DNA of 64,000 bases, from positions 62,001 to 126,000 of the forward strand of contig NZ_JAVVQU010000001.1 of assembly GCF_036655075.1 (NCBI RefSeq), read 5' to 3'. The position numbers and the translations under genes were made by a program. This document shows positions 26,376 through 35,820 of this stretch, piece after piece; position 1 is the stretch's first letter; each line of letters begins with the position of its first letter. The DNA is from Holtiella sp036655075 (lineage in GTDB: Bacteria; Bacillota; Clostridia; Lachnospirales; Cellulosilyticaceae). Below the pieces are notes generated by a model, which made no database searches, was not told the origin of the DNA, and worked only from the letters and a program-made list of their open reading frames with translations.

Positions 26376-26805
26376 TACCATCACCTACCATTTCTTGTTC
26401 AGCACGAGATGCAATCTTACATTTCATTGGTAATTTATGAATTGCAAGTCTTAACGCTTCTCTTGCTACTTCTTCTGCTACACCTGATAATTCGAACATA
26501 ACACGACCTGGTTTAACTACTGCAACCCAGTATTCTGTAGATCCTTTACCAGAACCCATGCGTGTTTCAGCTGGTTTAGCTGTTACTGGTTTATCAGGGA
26601 AAATTTTGATCCAGACTTTACCACCACGTTTGATGTAACGTGTCATCGCAATACGAGCAGCTTCGATTTGGTTTGATGTAATCCAACTTGGTTCCATAGC
26701 AACGATACCGAATTCACCGTAAGTGATTTTATTTCCACGGGTAGCTTGGCCTTTCATACGTCCACGGAACTGTTTGCGACGTTTTACTCTTTTAGGCATT
26801 AACAT
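26365..26805 (-). CDS. rplP: 50S ribosomal protein L16
   Basis: 146 residues if begun at the ATG at 26805, which shares a TAATG junction with the rpsC stop; the ATG two codons later (MPKRVKRRKQ) gives the classical N-terminus. Core motifs are FRGRMKGQATRGN, the AMEPSWITSNQIEAARIAM segment and RMGSGKG near the A-site tRNA elbow. Confidence 0.97.
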   Translation of the reverse strand: MLMPKRVKRRKQFRGRMKGQATRGNKITYGEFGIVAMEPSWITSNQIEAARIAMTRYIKRGGKVWIKIFPDKPVTAKPAETRMGSGKGSTEYWVAVVKPGRVMFELSGVAEEVAREALRLAIHKLPMKCKIASRAEQEMVGDGSEN

Positions 26806-27464
26806 TAGTTATCGCTCCCTTCCCTTTTAGCTTTTTGAGGAAGTACTTCTCCTTTGTAGATCCATACTTTAACACCGATTTTACCATATGTTGTATCTGC
26901 TTCTGCAAATCCATAGTCAATATCAGCTCTTAATGTTTGAAGTGGAATAGTACCTTCTGAATATTGTTCTGTACGTGCCATTTCAGCACCACCTAAACGA
27001 CCTGAACATCCTACTTTAATACCTTTAGCACCGAATTTTTGAGCTTTACCAATCGCTTGTTTCATAGCACGACGGAAAGATACACGGTTTTCTAATTGAA
27101 GCGCGATGTTTTCTGCTGTTAATTGAGCAGAAGTTTCTGGTCTTTTAACTTCAACAATGTTAATTGAAACTTTTGAAGTTGTAAGTTTTTCTACTTCTTT
27201 ACGAAGAGAATCAATTGATGCTCCACCTTTACCGATAACGATACCTGGTTTTGATGTATAAACATGAATTCTTATACGTTTTGACATTCTTTCGATATCA
27301 ATTTTATCGATGCCAGCAGTATAAAGTTTCTTTTTGATATATTTTCTGATTGTATTATCTTCTACGAGGTAGTTAGCGAAGTCTGTTTTATCAGCGTACC
27401 ATTTAGCACTCCAGTCTTTGATAACTCCTACTCTTAATCCATGAGGATTGACTTTTTGACCCAT
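26805..27464 (-). CDS. rpsC: 30S ribosomal protein S3
   Basis: 219 residues. The N-terminal KH domain has GIVIGKGGASID (GXXG loop); the C-terminal domain has GAKGIKVGCSGRLGGAEMART and DYGFAEADTTYGKIGVKVWI. It lines the mRNA entry channel and contributes helicase activity. Its stop overlaps the rplP start by one base. Confidence 0.98.
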   Translation of the reverse strand: MGQKVNPHGLRVGVIKDWSAKWYADKTDFANYLVEDNTIRKYIKKKLYTAGIDKIDIERMSKRIRIHVYTSKPGIVIGKGGASIDSLRKEVEKLTTSKVSINIVEVKRPETSAQLTAENIALQLENRVSFRRAMKQAIGKAQKFGAKGIKVGCSGRLGGAEMARTEQYSEGTIPLQTLRADIDYGFAEADTTYGKIGVKVWIYKGEVLPQKAKREGSDN

Positions 27465-27475
27465 ACCGAACCTCC

Positions 27476-27862
27476 TTATCTCTCATTTACTACCACAGTA
27501 ATGTGGCTTGTTTGTTTGTGGATGCTATAAGCACGGCCTTGAGCACGAGGACGGATTCTCTTAAGAGTTGGTCCTTGAGTTGCGTATGCTTCTTCAACAA
27601 ATAATTTGCTTACGTCCATACCATTGTTATGTTCTGCGTTAGCAATAGCTGATTTTAATACTTTTTCAATAATATCAGCTGCATATCTTGGTGTGTAAGC
27701 TAAGATAGCGAGTGCAGTTTGCACATCTTTACCTTTGATTTGATCAAGTACAATTTTCGCTTTTGTAGTAGAAACACGTACAAATGTTACTTTTGCAGTT
27801 GGTCTGTTATCATTGTTTTGATTTCTTTCTCTTTTTATCTGGGTTCTGTGTCCTTTTGCCAT
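27476..27862 (-). CDS. rplV: 50S ribosomal protein L22
   Basis: 128 residues with a basic N-terminal extension of about 18 residues before the family core. The long beta-hairpin that forms part of the exit-tunnel constriction, where macrolide-resistance changes occur in other species, has GPTLKRIRPRAQGRAYSIHK with no visible disruption. It lies between rpsS and rpsC. Confidence 0.98.
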   Translation of the reverse strand: MAKGHRTQIKRERNQNNDNRPTAKVTFVRVSTTKAKIVLDQIKGKDVQTALAILAYTPRYAADIIEKVLKSAIANAEHNNGMDVSKLFVEEAYATQGPTLKRIRPRAQGRAYSIHKQTSHITVVVNER

Positions 27863-27889
27863 CGTAAGACCTCCTTCCGATATTATTTA

Positions 27890-28174
27890 TTAGCGAACTC
27901 TTGATTTTTTCTCAGCGTCTTTACCATGTCCACGGTAAGTTCTTGTTAATGCGAATTCACCAAGTTTATGTCCTACCATATCTTCTGTAATGAATACAGG
28001 AACATGTTTTCTACCATCATGAAGGGCGATTGTATGTCCTACCATTTGTGGGAAGATTGTTGAACGACGTGACCAAGATTTAATTACTTTTTTATCATCA
28101 ACAGCATTCATTGCGTCAATTTTATTAAGTAAGCGTTGATCTGCGAATGGTCCTTTTTTAACTGAACGAGCCAT
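27890..28174 (-). CDS. rpsS: 30S ribosomal protein S19
   Basis: 94 residues. It begins MARSVKKGPFADQRLLNKID and holds SRRSTIFPQMVGHTIALHDG and GEFALTRTYRGHGKD. It forms a complex with S13 in the 30S head. It lies 30 bases after rplB. Confidence 0.98.
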   Translation of the reverse strand: MARSVKKGPFADQRLLNKIDAMNAVDDKKVIKSWSRRSTIFPQMVGHTIALHDGRKHVPVFITEDMVGHKLGEFALTRTYRGHGKDAEKKSRVR

Positions 28175-28203
28175 TAAAGATGCCTCCTTTCAAAAACTTA
28201 AAT

Positions 28204-29034
28204 TTATTTGTTACGTGAACGTACAATATATTTATTTGAATGTTTGTTTTTCTTTCTTGTTTTGTATCCAAGAGCTGGTTTACCCCAAGGAGTACATGGA
28301 TTTGGACGTCCAATTGGAGATCTACCTTCCCCACCACCATGAGGGTGATCGTTAGGGTTCATTACAGAACCACGAACTGTTGGGCGGATACCCATGTGAC
28401 GTTTACGTCCAGCTTTACCAATTGTGATAAGTTCGTGATCAATGTTACCAACTTGTCCAATAGTAGCTTTACAATCGATTGGTAATAAACGCATTTCTCC
28501 TGATGGAAGTTTAACTGTTGCGAATTTACCTTCTTTAGCCATAAGTTGAGCTGACATACCTGCAGAACGAACTAATTGTCCACCTTTGCCTGGTTTCATT
28601 TCAATGTTATGAACTGTTTGACCTACTGGAATATCTCTCATTCTAAGAGTATTACCAATACGGATTTCTGCAGTTTCACCACTCATTACTTTTTCTCCTG
28701 CTTTTAAACCATGAGGAGCTAAGATATAGCGTTTTTCGCCATCTGCATAGCTAAGTAATGCAATGTTTGCTGTTCTGTTTGGATCGTATTCGATACCTAC
28801 TACTGTAGCTGGAACACCATCTTTATTACGTTTGAAGTCGATTACTCTGTATTTAACTTTGTAACCGCCGCCACGGTGACGAACAGTGATTTTACCTTGA
28901 TTATTTCTACCTGAATGTTTCTTTAATGTTACAATTAAAGACTTCTCAGGAGTTGTTTTTGTGATTTCTTCAAAAGTTGAAGAAGTCATATGTCTTCTAG
29001 AAGGGGTATATGGTCTATACTTTTTGATACCCAT
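28204..29034 (-). CDS. rplB: 50S ribosomal protein L2
   Basis: 276 residues. The RNA-binding domain has KSLIVTLKKHSGRNNQGKIT and RHRGGGYKVKYRVIDFKR; the C-terminal stretch MNPNDHPHGGGEGRSPIGR carries the conserved His near the peptidyl-transferase centre. It is 66 bases after rplW, the widest gap within the S10 genes, with a small ACACA/TGTGT hairpin in it. Confidence 0.98.
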   Translation of the reverse strand: MGIKKYRPYTPSRRHMTSSTFEEITKTTPEKSLIVTLKKHSGRNNQGKITVRHRGGGYKVKYRVIDFKRNKDGVPATVVGIEYDPNRTANIALLSYADGEKRYILAPHGLKAGEKVMSGETAEIRIGNTLRMRDIPVGQTVHNIEMKPGKGGQLVRSAGMSAQLMAKEGKFATVKLPSGEMRLLPIDCKATIGQVGNIDHELITIGKAGRKRHMGIRPTVRGSVMNPNDHPHGGGEGRSPIGRPNPCTPWGKPALGYKTRKKNKHSNKYIVRSRNK

Positions 29035-29100
29035 TACTGTTTCACTCCTTTCAATCGTGTAAGTTACACATAGCCGTGTGTTTCATCTTTTTCTATTTAA

Positions 29101-29400
29101 CTACATTCCTTGGAAAAAGTCAATGTCTTTACTTGCTTCTGTAAGTTTTACGATTGCTTTTTTGTATTTGTTAGTTTTTCCAACTGATTTTCCACGACGT
29201 TTTGTTTTTCCATCGTAGTTCATTGTGTTTACTTTGTCTACTTTAACGCCGTCAAACATTTTTTCTACTGCATCTTTAACTTGAGATTTTGTAGCAGTTG
29301 GGTGTACTAGGAATGTATATTTCTTTTCAGCCATATCGTTCATACTTTTTTCAGTAACGACTGGTTTTAAAATGACGTCATAGAATTTTAAATCTGCCAT
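29101..29400 (-). CDS. rplW: 50S ribosomal protein L23
   Basis: 99 residues with DVILKPVVTEKSM, the KYTFLVHPTATKSQVKDAVE segment and the loop KVNTMNYDGKTKRRGKSVG. It lies at the tunnel exit and recruits trigger factor and SRP. Its ATG overlaps the rplD stop in a TAATG junction. Confidence 0.98.
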   Translation of the reverse strand: MADLKFYDVILKPVVTEKSMNDMAEKKYTFLVHPTATKSQVKDAVEKMFDGVKVDKVNTMNYDGKTKRRGKSVGKTNKYKKAIVKLTEASKDIDFFQGM

Positions 29401-30047
29401 TATGCGTACACCTCCTCAATTTTAGCTAATGCTTCTTTTGTTACTACAACTGTATCGTATTTTAAGATGTCGTATACGTTAATGTTGTTTACGTTTGCAG
29501 TTTTAATACCTTGAATATTACGTGCTGCTAACATAACATTTTTACTAACGTCTGTAGCTCTACCTTCAGTTACTTTATCTTCAGTTACGATTAATGCTTT
29601 TTTAAGTTCTAATGCACCTAAAACGTTAACCATAGCTTTAGTTTTAGCTTCAGCTAATGCTAATTCATCTAATACGATAAATTTGTTCTCTTGAACTCTT
29701 GTTGTAAGAGCTGATTTAAGAGCAATTAATTTTTCTGTTCTGTTCATTTTGAATGAATAGTCACGTGGTTTTGGAGCGAATACTACCCCACCACCTGTCC
29801 ATTGTGGTGAACGAATAGAACCTTGTCTAGCTCTACCTGTACCTTTTTGTTTCCATGGTTTTCTACCACCACCACGTACTTCTGCACGTGTTTTAGCACT
29901 TTGAGTTCCTTGTCTTCTATTAGCAAGATATGCTAATACAGCACTGTGAACTAAATTTTCTTTTACTTCTACAGCAAAGATTGAATCTACTAATTCAACT
30001 TCACCAACTTGTTGTCCGTTCATATTTAAAACAGATACGTTTGCCAT
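29400..30047 (-). CDS. rplD: 50S ribosomal protein L4
   Basis: 215 residues. The tunnel loop has QGTQSAKTRAEVRGGGRKPWKQKGTGRARQG-type sequence (about 43-75), typical and without visible macrolide-resistance changes. In several bacteria L4 also represses its own S10 operon, and the leader of about 245 bases upstream of rpsJ would be the target here (inference). Confidence 0.98.
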   Translation of the reverse strand: MANVSVLNMNGQQVGEVELVDSIFAVEVKENLVHSAVLAYLANRRQGTQSAKTRAEVRGGGRKPWKQKGTGRARQGSIRSPQWTGGGVVFAPKPRDYSFKMNRTEKLIALKSALTTRVQENKFIVLDELALAEAKTKAMVNVLGALELKKALIVTEDKVTEGRATDVSKNVMLAARNIQGIKTANVNNINVYDILKYDTVVVTKEALAKIEEVYA

Positions 30048-30073
30048 CTTTATTCCTCCTTTCTCAAGCAGCC

Positions 30074-30703
30074 TTATGCTTTAACGCTGTCTTTGATTGT
30101 AATGATTGTTCCTTTTGAACCTGGAACAGCTCCTTTTACAAGGATTAAGTTTTTGTCTGCATCTACTCTTACAACTTCAAGGTTTTGAACTGTAATTTGA
30201 ATGCTACCCATATGTGATGGAAGGCCTTTACCTTTCATAACACGTCCTGGGCTAGTAGCAGCTCCCATAGAACCTGCAACTCTATGTGATTTAGAACCGT
30301 GACCCATTGGTCCACGACTTTGGTTGTATTTTTTAATTGCGCCTTGGTAACCTTTACCTTTAGAGATACCTACAACGTCAATTTTATCACCAGCAGCGAA
30401 TGCGTCAGCTTTGATTTCTGTACCTACTTCGTAAGCAGAAATATCTTCTAAACGGAATTCTTTTAAGTGTTTCTTAGCAGTAACACCTGCTTTTGCAAAG
30501 TGACCTTTTTGTGGTTTGATAAGTTGTTTTTCTTTGGCATCAACAAAACCTAATTGAATTGCTTCATAACCATCGTTATCAACTGTTTTCTTTTGAACTA
30601 CTGTACATGGGCCAGCTTCTAATACAGTAACTGGGATTAACATGTTAGCGTCATTGAAAATTTGTGTCATACCAATTTTTTTAGCTAAAATTGCTTTTTT
30701 CAT
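30074..30703 (-). CDS. rplC: 50S ribosomal protein L3
   Basis: 209 residues. It begins MKKAILAKKIGMTQIFNDAN. The long loop reaching the peptidyl-transferase centre has RGPMGHGSKSHRVAGSMGAA and PGRVMKGKGLPSHMG, in which the Gln methylated in E. coli is replaced by Met (GSMGAATSPGRV). It is the second gene of the S10 operon. Confidence 0.98.
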   Translation of the reverse strand: MKKAILAKKIGMTQIFNDANMLIPVTVLEAGPCTVVQKKTVDNDGYEAIQLGFVDAKEKQLIKPQKGHFAKAGVTAKKHLKEFRLEDISAYEVGTEIKADAFAAGDKIDVVGISKGKGYQGAIKKYNQSRGPMGHGSKSHRVAGSMGAATSPGRVMKGKGLPSHMGSIQITVQNLEVVRVDADKNLILVKGAVPGSKGTIITIKDSVKA

Positions 30704-30789
30704 CCTTTACACCTCCTAATATCTACAGCGGATTATCAACTTGGATAATCATTCTAGACGATTAATAACCGTCTTTAGTTTGGTTCTTA

Positions 30790-31098
30790 CTATCTAGCAT
30801 CAACTTTGATATCAACACCAGCTGGTAAGTCAAGACGCATTAATGCATCACCAGTTTTTGGTGTAGCTTCAACGTCAATTAATCTCTTATGAGTTCTCAT
30901 TTCGAACTGCTCTCTAGAGTCTTTGTACTTGTGTACAGCACGTAAGATTGTTACTACTTCCTTTTTAGTTGGAAGTGGAATTGGTCCACTTACTGTTGCT
31001 CCAGTTTTTTTCGCAATATCAACGATTTGCGCTGCAGTTTGATCGATTAATTTGTGATCATAAGCTTTTAATGTGATACGGATTTTTGGGCTTGCCAT
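30790..31098 (-). CDS. rpsJ: 30S ribosomal protein S10
   Basis: 102 residues from the ATG at 31098 (MASPKIRITLKAYDHKLID), preceded by a strong AGGAGGGG; an in-frame start 22 codons upstream would lie beyond this site and add unrelated sequence. S10 also joins NusB in antitermination. Motifs are GPIPLPTKKEV and REQFEMRTHKRLIDV. It is the first gene of the long S10-spc-alpha transcript. Confidence 0.98.
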   Translation of the reverse strand: MASPKIRITLKAYDHKLIDQTAAQIVDIAKKTGATVSGPIPLPTKKEVVTILRAVHKYKDSREQFEMRTHKRLIDVEATPKTGDALMRLDLPAGVDIKVDAR

Positions 31099-31342
31099 AA
31101 AAAAAGTCCCCTCCTTTTCGTACTTTATTTGAAGCAGCACGACCAGTGGAAACTGTACACTCATCCAGGTGTTTCGTAAGTTTAACTTATACAGGGTTTC
31201 CCCTATGCATACTACTCTTACGGAACCTATTAAAATGATACAGTGACTTGTCGTCTGGTTTCATGAACCGGACATTCGCTCCTCAGAAATTTACCTAACT
31301 AGTAGGCTGTAACCTTCTGAATCATCGTTCTCAATGTCACAA
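31099..31342 (-). promoter_or_regulatory. S10 operon leader
   Basis: About 245 untranslated bases separate the predicted transcription start from rpsJ. The RNA can form several hairpins, the clearest being GTCTGGTT/GAACCGGAC near 31252-31273 with a tetraloop. No T-run follows, so a translational or structural role is more likely than simple attenuation. L4 autoregulation is the precedent; the fold itself is not one I recognise. Confidence 0.45.
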
Positions 31343-31349
31343 CAACTTG

Positions 31350-31378
31350 ATTATACATGATGTTACATGTTATTACAA
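31350..31378 (-). promoter_or_regulatory. S10 operon promoter
   Basis: Minus strand: TTGTAA, 17-base spacer, perfect TATAAT, with an A-rich stretch upstream that could act as an UP element. The interval 31379-31735 up to the tuf terminator is AT-rich and shows no gene. Confidence 0.7.
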
Positions 31379-31730
31379 GGTTTTTTTTGCTTTTTTATGC
31401 GATAATTTTTTCCAGTCGCATCTGTGGAGTTCTTATCGCGATGTACTATCTATTATACATGTTATTTAGGATTTGAAAAGTGTAATCTATTGGTAATTTA
31501 TCTTTCTCCTATATCTATCCTTTCTTTACGTTTAAATTTAAGGTCTCCCCCTTAAGCTACACGTTCTATTATAATCTATTCTTTCTCTACATACTTCTCC
31601 TTAGATAGATATTAACGCTCTTGTTCTCTATAGGCAAGTATTCTCTTTCTTGTTTCTGTTTCTTGACTCACTAGCGTCCAAGTTCTCCTGAAGAGAAGGA
31701 AATACTTCCTATCTTAATTTGATAGTCTTT

Positions 31731-31765
31731 AAAATAAAAAAGCACATCCACAAGGGATGTGCTTT
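31731..31765 (-). terminator. terminator behind tuf
   Basis: An 11-bp perfect stem (31739-31749 and 31755-31765), 5-base loop, followed by a T-rich run on the minus strand, 19 bases after the tuf stop. It ends the str operon. Confidence 0.92.
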
Positions 31766-31783
31766 AAAATCTATTAAGATAGA

Positions 31784-32977
31784 TTATTCAACGATTGATG
31801 CAACAGCACCGGAACCTACTGTACGTCCACCTTCACGAATAGCGAAACGAAGACCTTGAGCCATCGCGATTGGATGGATAAGTTCGATTGTCATTTCGAT
31901 ATTGTCGCCAGGCATACACATTTCTGTACCTTCTGGTAACTCGATAACGCCTGTTACGTCAGTTGTACGGAAGTAGAATTGTGGTCTGTAGTTAGAGAAG
32001 AATGGTTTATGACGGCCACCCTCTTCTTTTTTAAGAACGTATACTTGAGCTTTGAATTTTGTATGTGGTGTAATTGAACCTGGTTTACAAAGTACTTGAC
32101 CACGTTCGATTTCTGTTCTTTGGATACCACGAAGAAGTGCACCGATGTTATCACCAGCTTGAGCTTGATCAAGAAGTTTACGGAACATTTCTACTCCTGT
32201 ACAAATAACTTTACGTGTTTCTTCATGAATACCTACTAATTCAACTTCATCTTGAACTTTAAGGATACCAGCTTCTACTCTACCTGTAGCAACTGTACCA
32301 CGACCTGTGATAGAGAATACATCTTCTACTGGCATTAAGAAGCTTTTATCAACGTCACGTTCTGGAGTTGGGATATATTCATCAATGATATCGAATAATT
32401 CAACAATTTTATCTCCCCATGGACCCATTGGATCGTTAAGAGCTTGAAGAGCTGAACCACGAATGATTGGTGTATCATCGCCTGGGAATTCGTAATCATT
32501 TAATAATTCACGGATTTCCATTTCAACTAATTCTAATAACTCATCATCATCTACCATATCACATTTGTTTAAGAAAACAACGATGTATGGAACACCAACT
32601 TGGCGTGATAATAAGATATGTTCACGAGTTTGAGCCATAGGACCATCTGTAGCTGCACAAACAAGGATTGTACCATCCATTTGAGCTGCACCAGTGATCA
32701 TGTTTTTAACGTAGTCAGCATGTCCTGGACAGTCAACGTGTGCGTAGTGACGAGCTGGAGTTTCGTACTCAACGTGAGCAGTAGAGATTGTGATACCACG
32801 TTCTCTTTCTTCTGGAGCTTTATCGATGTTCGCGAAGTCTACAGCTTCACCGAAACCGTATCTTTCATGAAGAGTTTTTGTGATTGCAGCTGTTAAAGTT
32901 GTTTTACCGTGGTCAACGTGGCCGATTGTACCAATGTTAACGTGTGGTTTGGTTCTTTCAAATTTAGCTTTAGCCAT
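31784..32977 (-). CDS. tuf: elongation factor Tu
   Basis: 397 residues. P-loop GHVDHGKT at 19-26, switch II DCPGHADYVKN and base-recognition NKCD. Domains 2 and 3 are complete, ending REGGRTVGSGAVASIVE. It delivers aminoacyl-tRNA to the ribosome. It is the last gene of the str operon but also has its own promoter between fusA and tuf. Only one copy lies in the window. Confidence 0.99.
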   Translation of the reverse strand: MAKAKFERTKPHVNIGTIGHVDHGKTTLTAAITKTLHERYGFGEAVDFANIDKAPEERERGITISTAHVEYETPARHYAHVDCPGHADYVKNMITGAAQMDGTILVCAATDGPMAQTREHILLSRQVGVPYIVVFLNKCDMVDDDELLELVEMEIRELLNDYEFPGDDTPIIRGSALQALNDPMGPWGDKIVELFDIIDEYIPTPERDVDKSFLMPVEDVFSITGRGTVATGRVEAGILKVQDEVELVGIHEETRKVICTGVEMFRKLLDQAQAGDNIGALLRGIQRTEIERGQVLCKPGSITPHTKFKAQVYVLKKEEGGRHKPFFSNYRPQFYFRTTDVTGVIELPEGTEMCMPGDNIEMTIELIHPIAMAQGLRFAIREGGRTVGSGAVASIVE

Positions 32978-33025
32978 TTTGAATTTCCTCCTTTTATTTG
33001 GCTGAGTTTTACTCAGATTAATTTC

Positions 33026-33054
33026 ATTATATTTAATTTCCAGCTACTTTGCAA
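33026..33054 (-). promoter_or_regulatory. tuf promoter
   Basis: Minus strand: TTGCAA, 17-base spacer, perfect TATAAT, about 50 bases before the tuf start. The -35 box falls exactly in the loop and inner stem of the fusA hairpin. A short CTGAGT/ACTCAG hairpin (33002-33016) follows close to the ribosome site. Confidence 0.6.
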
Positions 33055-33066
33055 GTAGCTGGAAAT
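33036..33066 (-). terminator. hairpin behind fusA (partial terminator or processing site)
   Basis: A perfect 14-bp stem (33036-33049 and 33053-33066) with a 3-base loop, 18 bases after the fusA stop. There is no T-run, so it may stabilise or process the fusA end rather than terminate fully. Confidence 0.55.
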
Positions 33067-33084
33067 GTAAATCTATCTAAAAAA

Positions 33085-35169
33085 TTATGCTTTTTTGTCA
33101 GCGATAACTTTTTCTTGAACATTTTTAGGACATTGTTCATAGTGATGGAATTCCATTGAGTAGTTACCACGACCTTGAGTTCTTGAACGAAGGTCAGTAG
33201 CGTAACCAAACATTTCTGAAAGTGGAACATATGCTCTAATTTCTTGAGCACCACTTCTAGCTTCCATACCTTCCATACGACCACGACGTGAGTTAATGTT
33301 ACCAATAACATCACCCATGTAATCATCTGGAACAGTAACGATAACTTTCATGATTGGTTCAAGAAGTAATCCACCAGCTTTTTTCATAGCATCCTTAACT
33401 GCAAGTGAACCTGCAACTTTGAAAGCCATTTCTGATGAATCGACATCATGGTATGATCCATCGTAACAATCAGCTTTAACACCAACTAATTGGTAACCAG
33501 CAAGTGGTCCACTTGAAAGCGCTTCTTGAATCCCTTTGTCAACAGCTGGGATGTATTCTCTAGGAATAGAACCACCTGTAACAGAGTTAATGAATTCATA
33601 AGTTTTTTCTGAGTTAGGGTCAAGTCTTGAGAAGCGAACTTTACAGTGACCGTATTGTCCACTACCGCCTGATTGACGTACGAATTTAGAATCGATGTCA
33701 ACATCTTTAGCAAGTGTTTCTCTGTAAGAAACTTGAGGAGCACCAACGTTAGCTTCTACTTTGAATTCACGAAGTAAACGGTCAACGATGATCTCAAGGT
33801 GAAGTTCACCCATACCTGCAATGATAGTTTGTCCTGTTTCTGTATCTGTGTAAGTCTTGAATGTTGGATCTTCCTCTGCAAGTTTTGAAAGAGCAATACC
33901 CATTTTTTCTTGACCAGCTTTTGTTTTTGGTTCAATAGCAACAGAGATAACTGGCTCTGGGAATACCATTGACTCAAGGATAACTGGGTGATTTTCATCA
34001 CAAAGTGTATCCCCTGTTGTAGTTCCTTTAAGACCTACAGCAGCTGCGATATCTCCAGCGTATACTTTATCGATATCTTTACGATCGTTAGCATGCATCT
34101 GTACGATACGGCTAATACGTTCTTTTTTACCTTTTACTGAGTTGAATACGTATGAACCTGCTTCAAGTGTACCTGAGTAAACACGGAAGAATGCAAGCTT
34201 ACCTACGAATGGGTCAGTCATGATTTTGAATGCAAGAGCAGCAAATGGTTCTTCATCAGATGAATGTTTCTCCATTTCTTCTCCTGTTTCAGGATCGACC
34301 CCTCTAATTGATGGAATATCTGTTGGTGCTGGCATGTATGCCACAACAGCGTCAAGTAATCTTTGAACCCCTTTATTTCTGTATGCTGTACCACAGAATA
34401 CAGGAATAATTTGAACATTGATTACAGCTTGACGAAGTGCTGCTTGTAACTCATCAAGAGAAATTTCTTCTCCATCGAAATATTTCATCATAAGCTCTTC
34501 ATCTGTTTCACAGATAGCTTCGATTGCAGCAGCTCTATATTCTTCAGCTTTATCAACCATATCAGCTGGAATCTCTACACAGTCAATGTCTTTTCCAAGA
34601 TCATCTTTGTAGATATAAGCTTTGTTTTCTAATAAGTCGATGATTCCTACGAAATCATCTTCTGCACCGATTGGTAATTGCATTGGTACAGCATTTGCAC
34701 CAAGACGTTCTCTCATCATGTTTACAGCATTATAGAAGTCAGCTCCCATAATGTCCATTTTATTAACGAAAGCCATACGTGGTACTTGGTATTTGTCAGC
34801 TTGACGCCAAACAGTCTCTGATTGTGGCTCAACGCCACCTTTAGCACAGAATACACCAACAGCAGCATCAAGTACACGTAATGAACGTTCTACTTCTACA
34901 GTGAAGTCAACGTGTCCTGGAGTATCGATGATGTTGATACGGTTTTCTTTCCAGAAACAAGTTGTTGCAGCAGATGTGATAGTAATACCACGTTCTTGCT
35001 CTTGTTCCATCCAGTCCATAGTAGCTCCACCTTCATGAGTTTCCCCAATCTTGTGATTTCTACCTGTATAGAAAAGAATACGTTCTGTAAGAGTTGTTTT
35101 ACCTGCATCAATGTGCGCCATGATACCAATATTTCTGGTACGCTCAAGTGGATAATCTCTTCCTGCCAA
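33085..35169 (-). CDS. fusA: elongation factor G
   Basis: 694 residues, full-length five-domain translocase. P-loop AHIDAGKTT, switch II DTPGHVDFTVEVERSLRVLD, NKMD; domains III-V follow, ending FGYATDLRSRTQGRGNYSME. It drives translocation and, with RRF, recycling. It follows rpsG by 27 bases. This is the canonical EF-G, not the shorter EF-G2 or TetM-like relatives. Confidence 0.99.
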   Translation of the reverse strand: MAGRDYPLERTRNIGIMAHIDAGKTTLTERILFYTGRNHKIGETHEGGATMDWMEQEQERGITITSAATTCFWKENRINIIDTPGHVDFTVEVERSLRVLDAAVGVFCAKGGVEPQSETVWRQADKYQVPRMAFVNKMDIMGADFYNAVNMMRERLGANAVPMQLPIGAEDDFVGIIDLLENKAYIYKDDLGKDIDCVEIPADMVDKAEEYRAAAIEAICETDEELMMKYFDGEEISLDELQAALRQAVINVQIIPVFCGTAYRNKGVQRLLDAVVAYMPAPTDIPSIRGVDPETGEEMEKHSSDEEPFAALAFKIMTDPFVGKLAFFRVYSGTLEAGSYVFNSVKGKKERISRIVQMHANDRKDIDKVYAGDIAAAVGLKGTTTGDTLCDENHPVILESMVFPEPVISVAIEPKTKAGQEKMGIALSKLAEEDPTFKTYTDTETGQTIIAGMGELHLEIIVDRLLREFKVEANVGAPQVSYRETLAKDVDIDSKFVRQSGGSGQYGHCKVRFSRLDPNSEKTYEFINSVTGGSIPREYIPAVDKGIQEALSSGPLAGYQLVGVKADCYDGSYHDVDSSEMAFKVAGSLAVKDAMKKAGGLLLEPIMKVIVTVPDDYMGDVIGNINSRRGRMEGMEARSGAQEIRAYVPLSEMFGYATDLRSRTQGRGNYSMEFHHYEQCPKNVQEKVIADKKA

Positions 35170-35196
35170 GGTAATTCCTCCTTAAGGTTAAAAAAC

Positions 35197-35667
35197 CTAG
35201 AATCTGTAATGAGCAAATGCTTTGTTTGCTTCTGCCATTTTGTGTGTATCTTCTTTTTTCTTAACTGATCCACCTGTATTGTTAAGTGCATCTAAAATCT
35301 CAGCAGCTAATGCTTCGATTGTTGTTCTTTCTCCACGGTTACGTGTGTAAGCTGTTAACCAACGAAGTCCTAATGTTTGGCGTCTTTCTGGACGAACCTC
35401 CATTGGTACTTGGTAAGTAGCACCTCCTACACGGCGTGCTTTTACTTCTAAAACTGGCATGATATTCTCTAAAGCTTCTTGGAACACCTCTAAAGCATCT
35501 CTACCTGTTTTCTCAGCAATGATGTCGAATGCACCATATACTATTTTTTGTGCAGTTCCTCTTTTACCATCAAGCATAATCTTGTTAATTAATTTAGTAA
35601 CAAGTTTACTGTTGTATAATGGATCCGCTAATACGTCTCTTTTTGCTATATGTCCTTTACGTGGCAC
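35197..35667 (-). CDS. rpsG: 30S ribosomal protein S7
   Basis: 156 residues. It begins MPRKGHIAKRDVLADPLYN and contains the beta-arm VGGATYQVPMEVRPERR that contacts the E site. It organises assembly of the 30S head. In E. coli S7 represses translation through the rpsL-rpsG spacer; the equivalent spacer here is 153 bases with hairpins. Confidence 0.98.
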   Translation of the reverse strand: MPRKGHIAKRDVLADPLYNSKLVTKLINKIMLDGKRGTAQKIVYGAFDIIAEKTGRDALEVFQEALENIMPVLEVKARRVGGATYQVPMEVRPERRQTLGLRWLTAYTRNRGERTTIEALAAEILDALNNTGGSVKKKEDTHKMAEANKAFAHYRF

Positions 35668-35820
35668 GGTCTTCCCTCCTTAACTAAAATTGTGATAAAT
35701 CATCGGTACTCGTCCCCAGTAGGGGATCGTGCGTGCCCTAATCTCATCTATATTAAACGCTTAGTAAGCAGTTTATATTCATAAGCGGGCACCAATAAGT
35801 GCTAAGCACTCATCTTAAAA
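35668..35820 (-). promoter_or_regulatory. structured rpsL-rpsG spacer, possible S7 target
   Basis: The 153-base spacer is unusually long for this cluster and can form CCCC/GGGG (about 35713-35726) and GAGTGC/GCACTT (about 35791-35812) hairpins. Its position equals the S7 translational-control site of enterobacteria. Sequence identity to that site is not evident, so this is a positional inference. Confidence 0.35.

Noticed and set aside
31099..31164. N-terminally extended S10 starting at 31164
   Set aside because: The extension overlaps the strong ribosome site AGGAGGGG and has no counterpart in S10; the ATG at 31098 gives the universal N-terminus.
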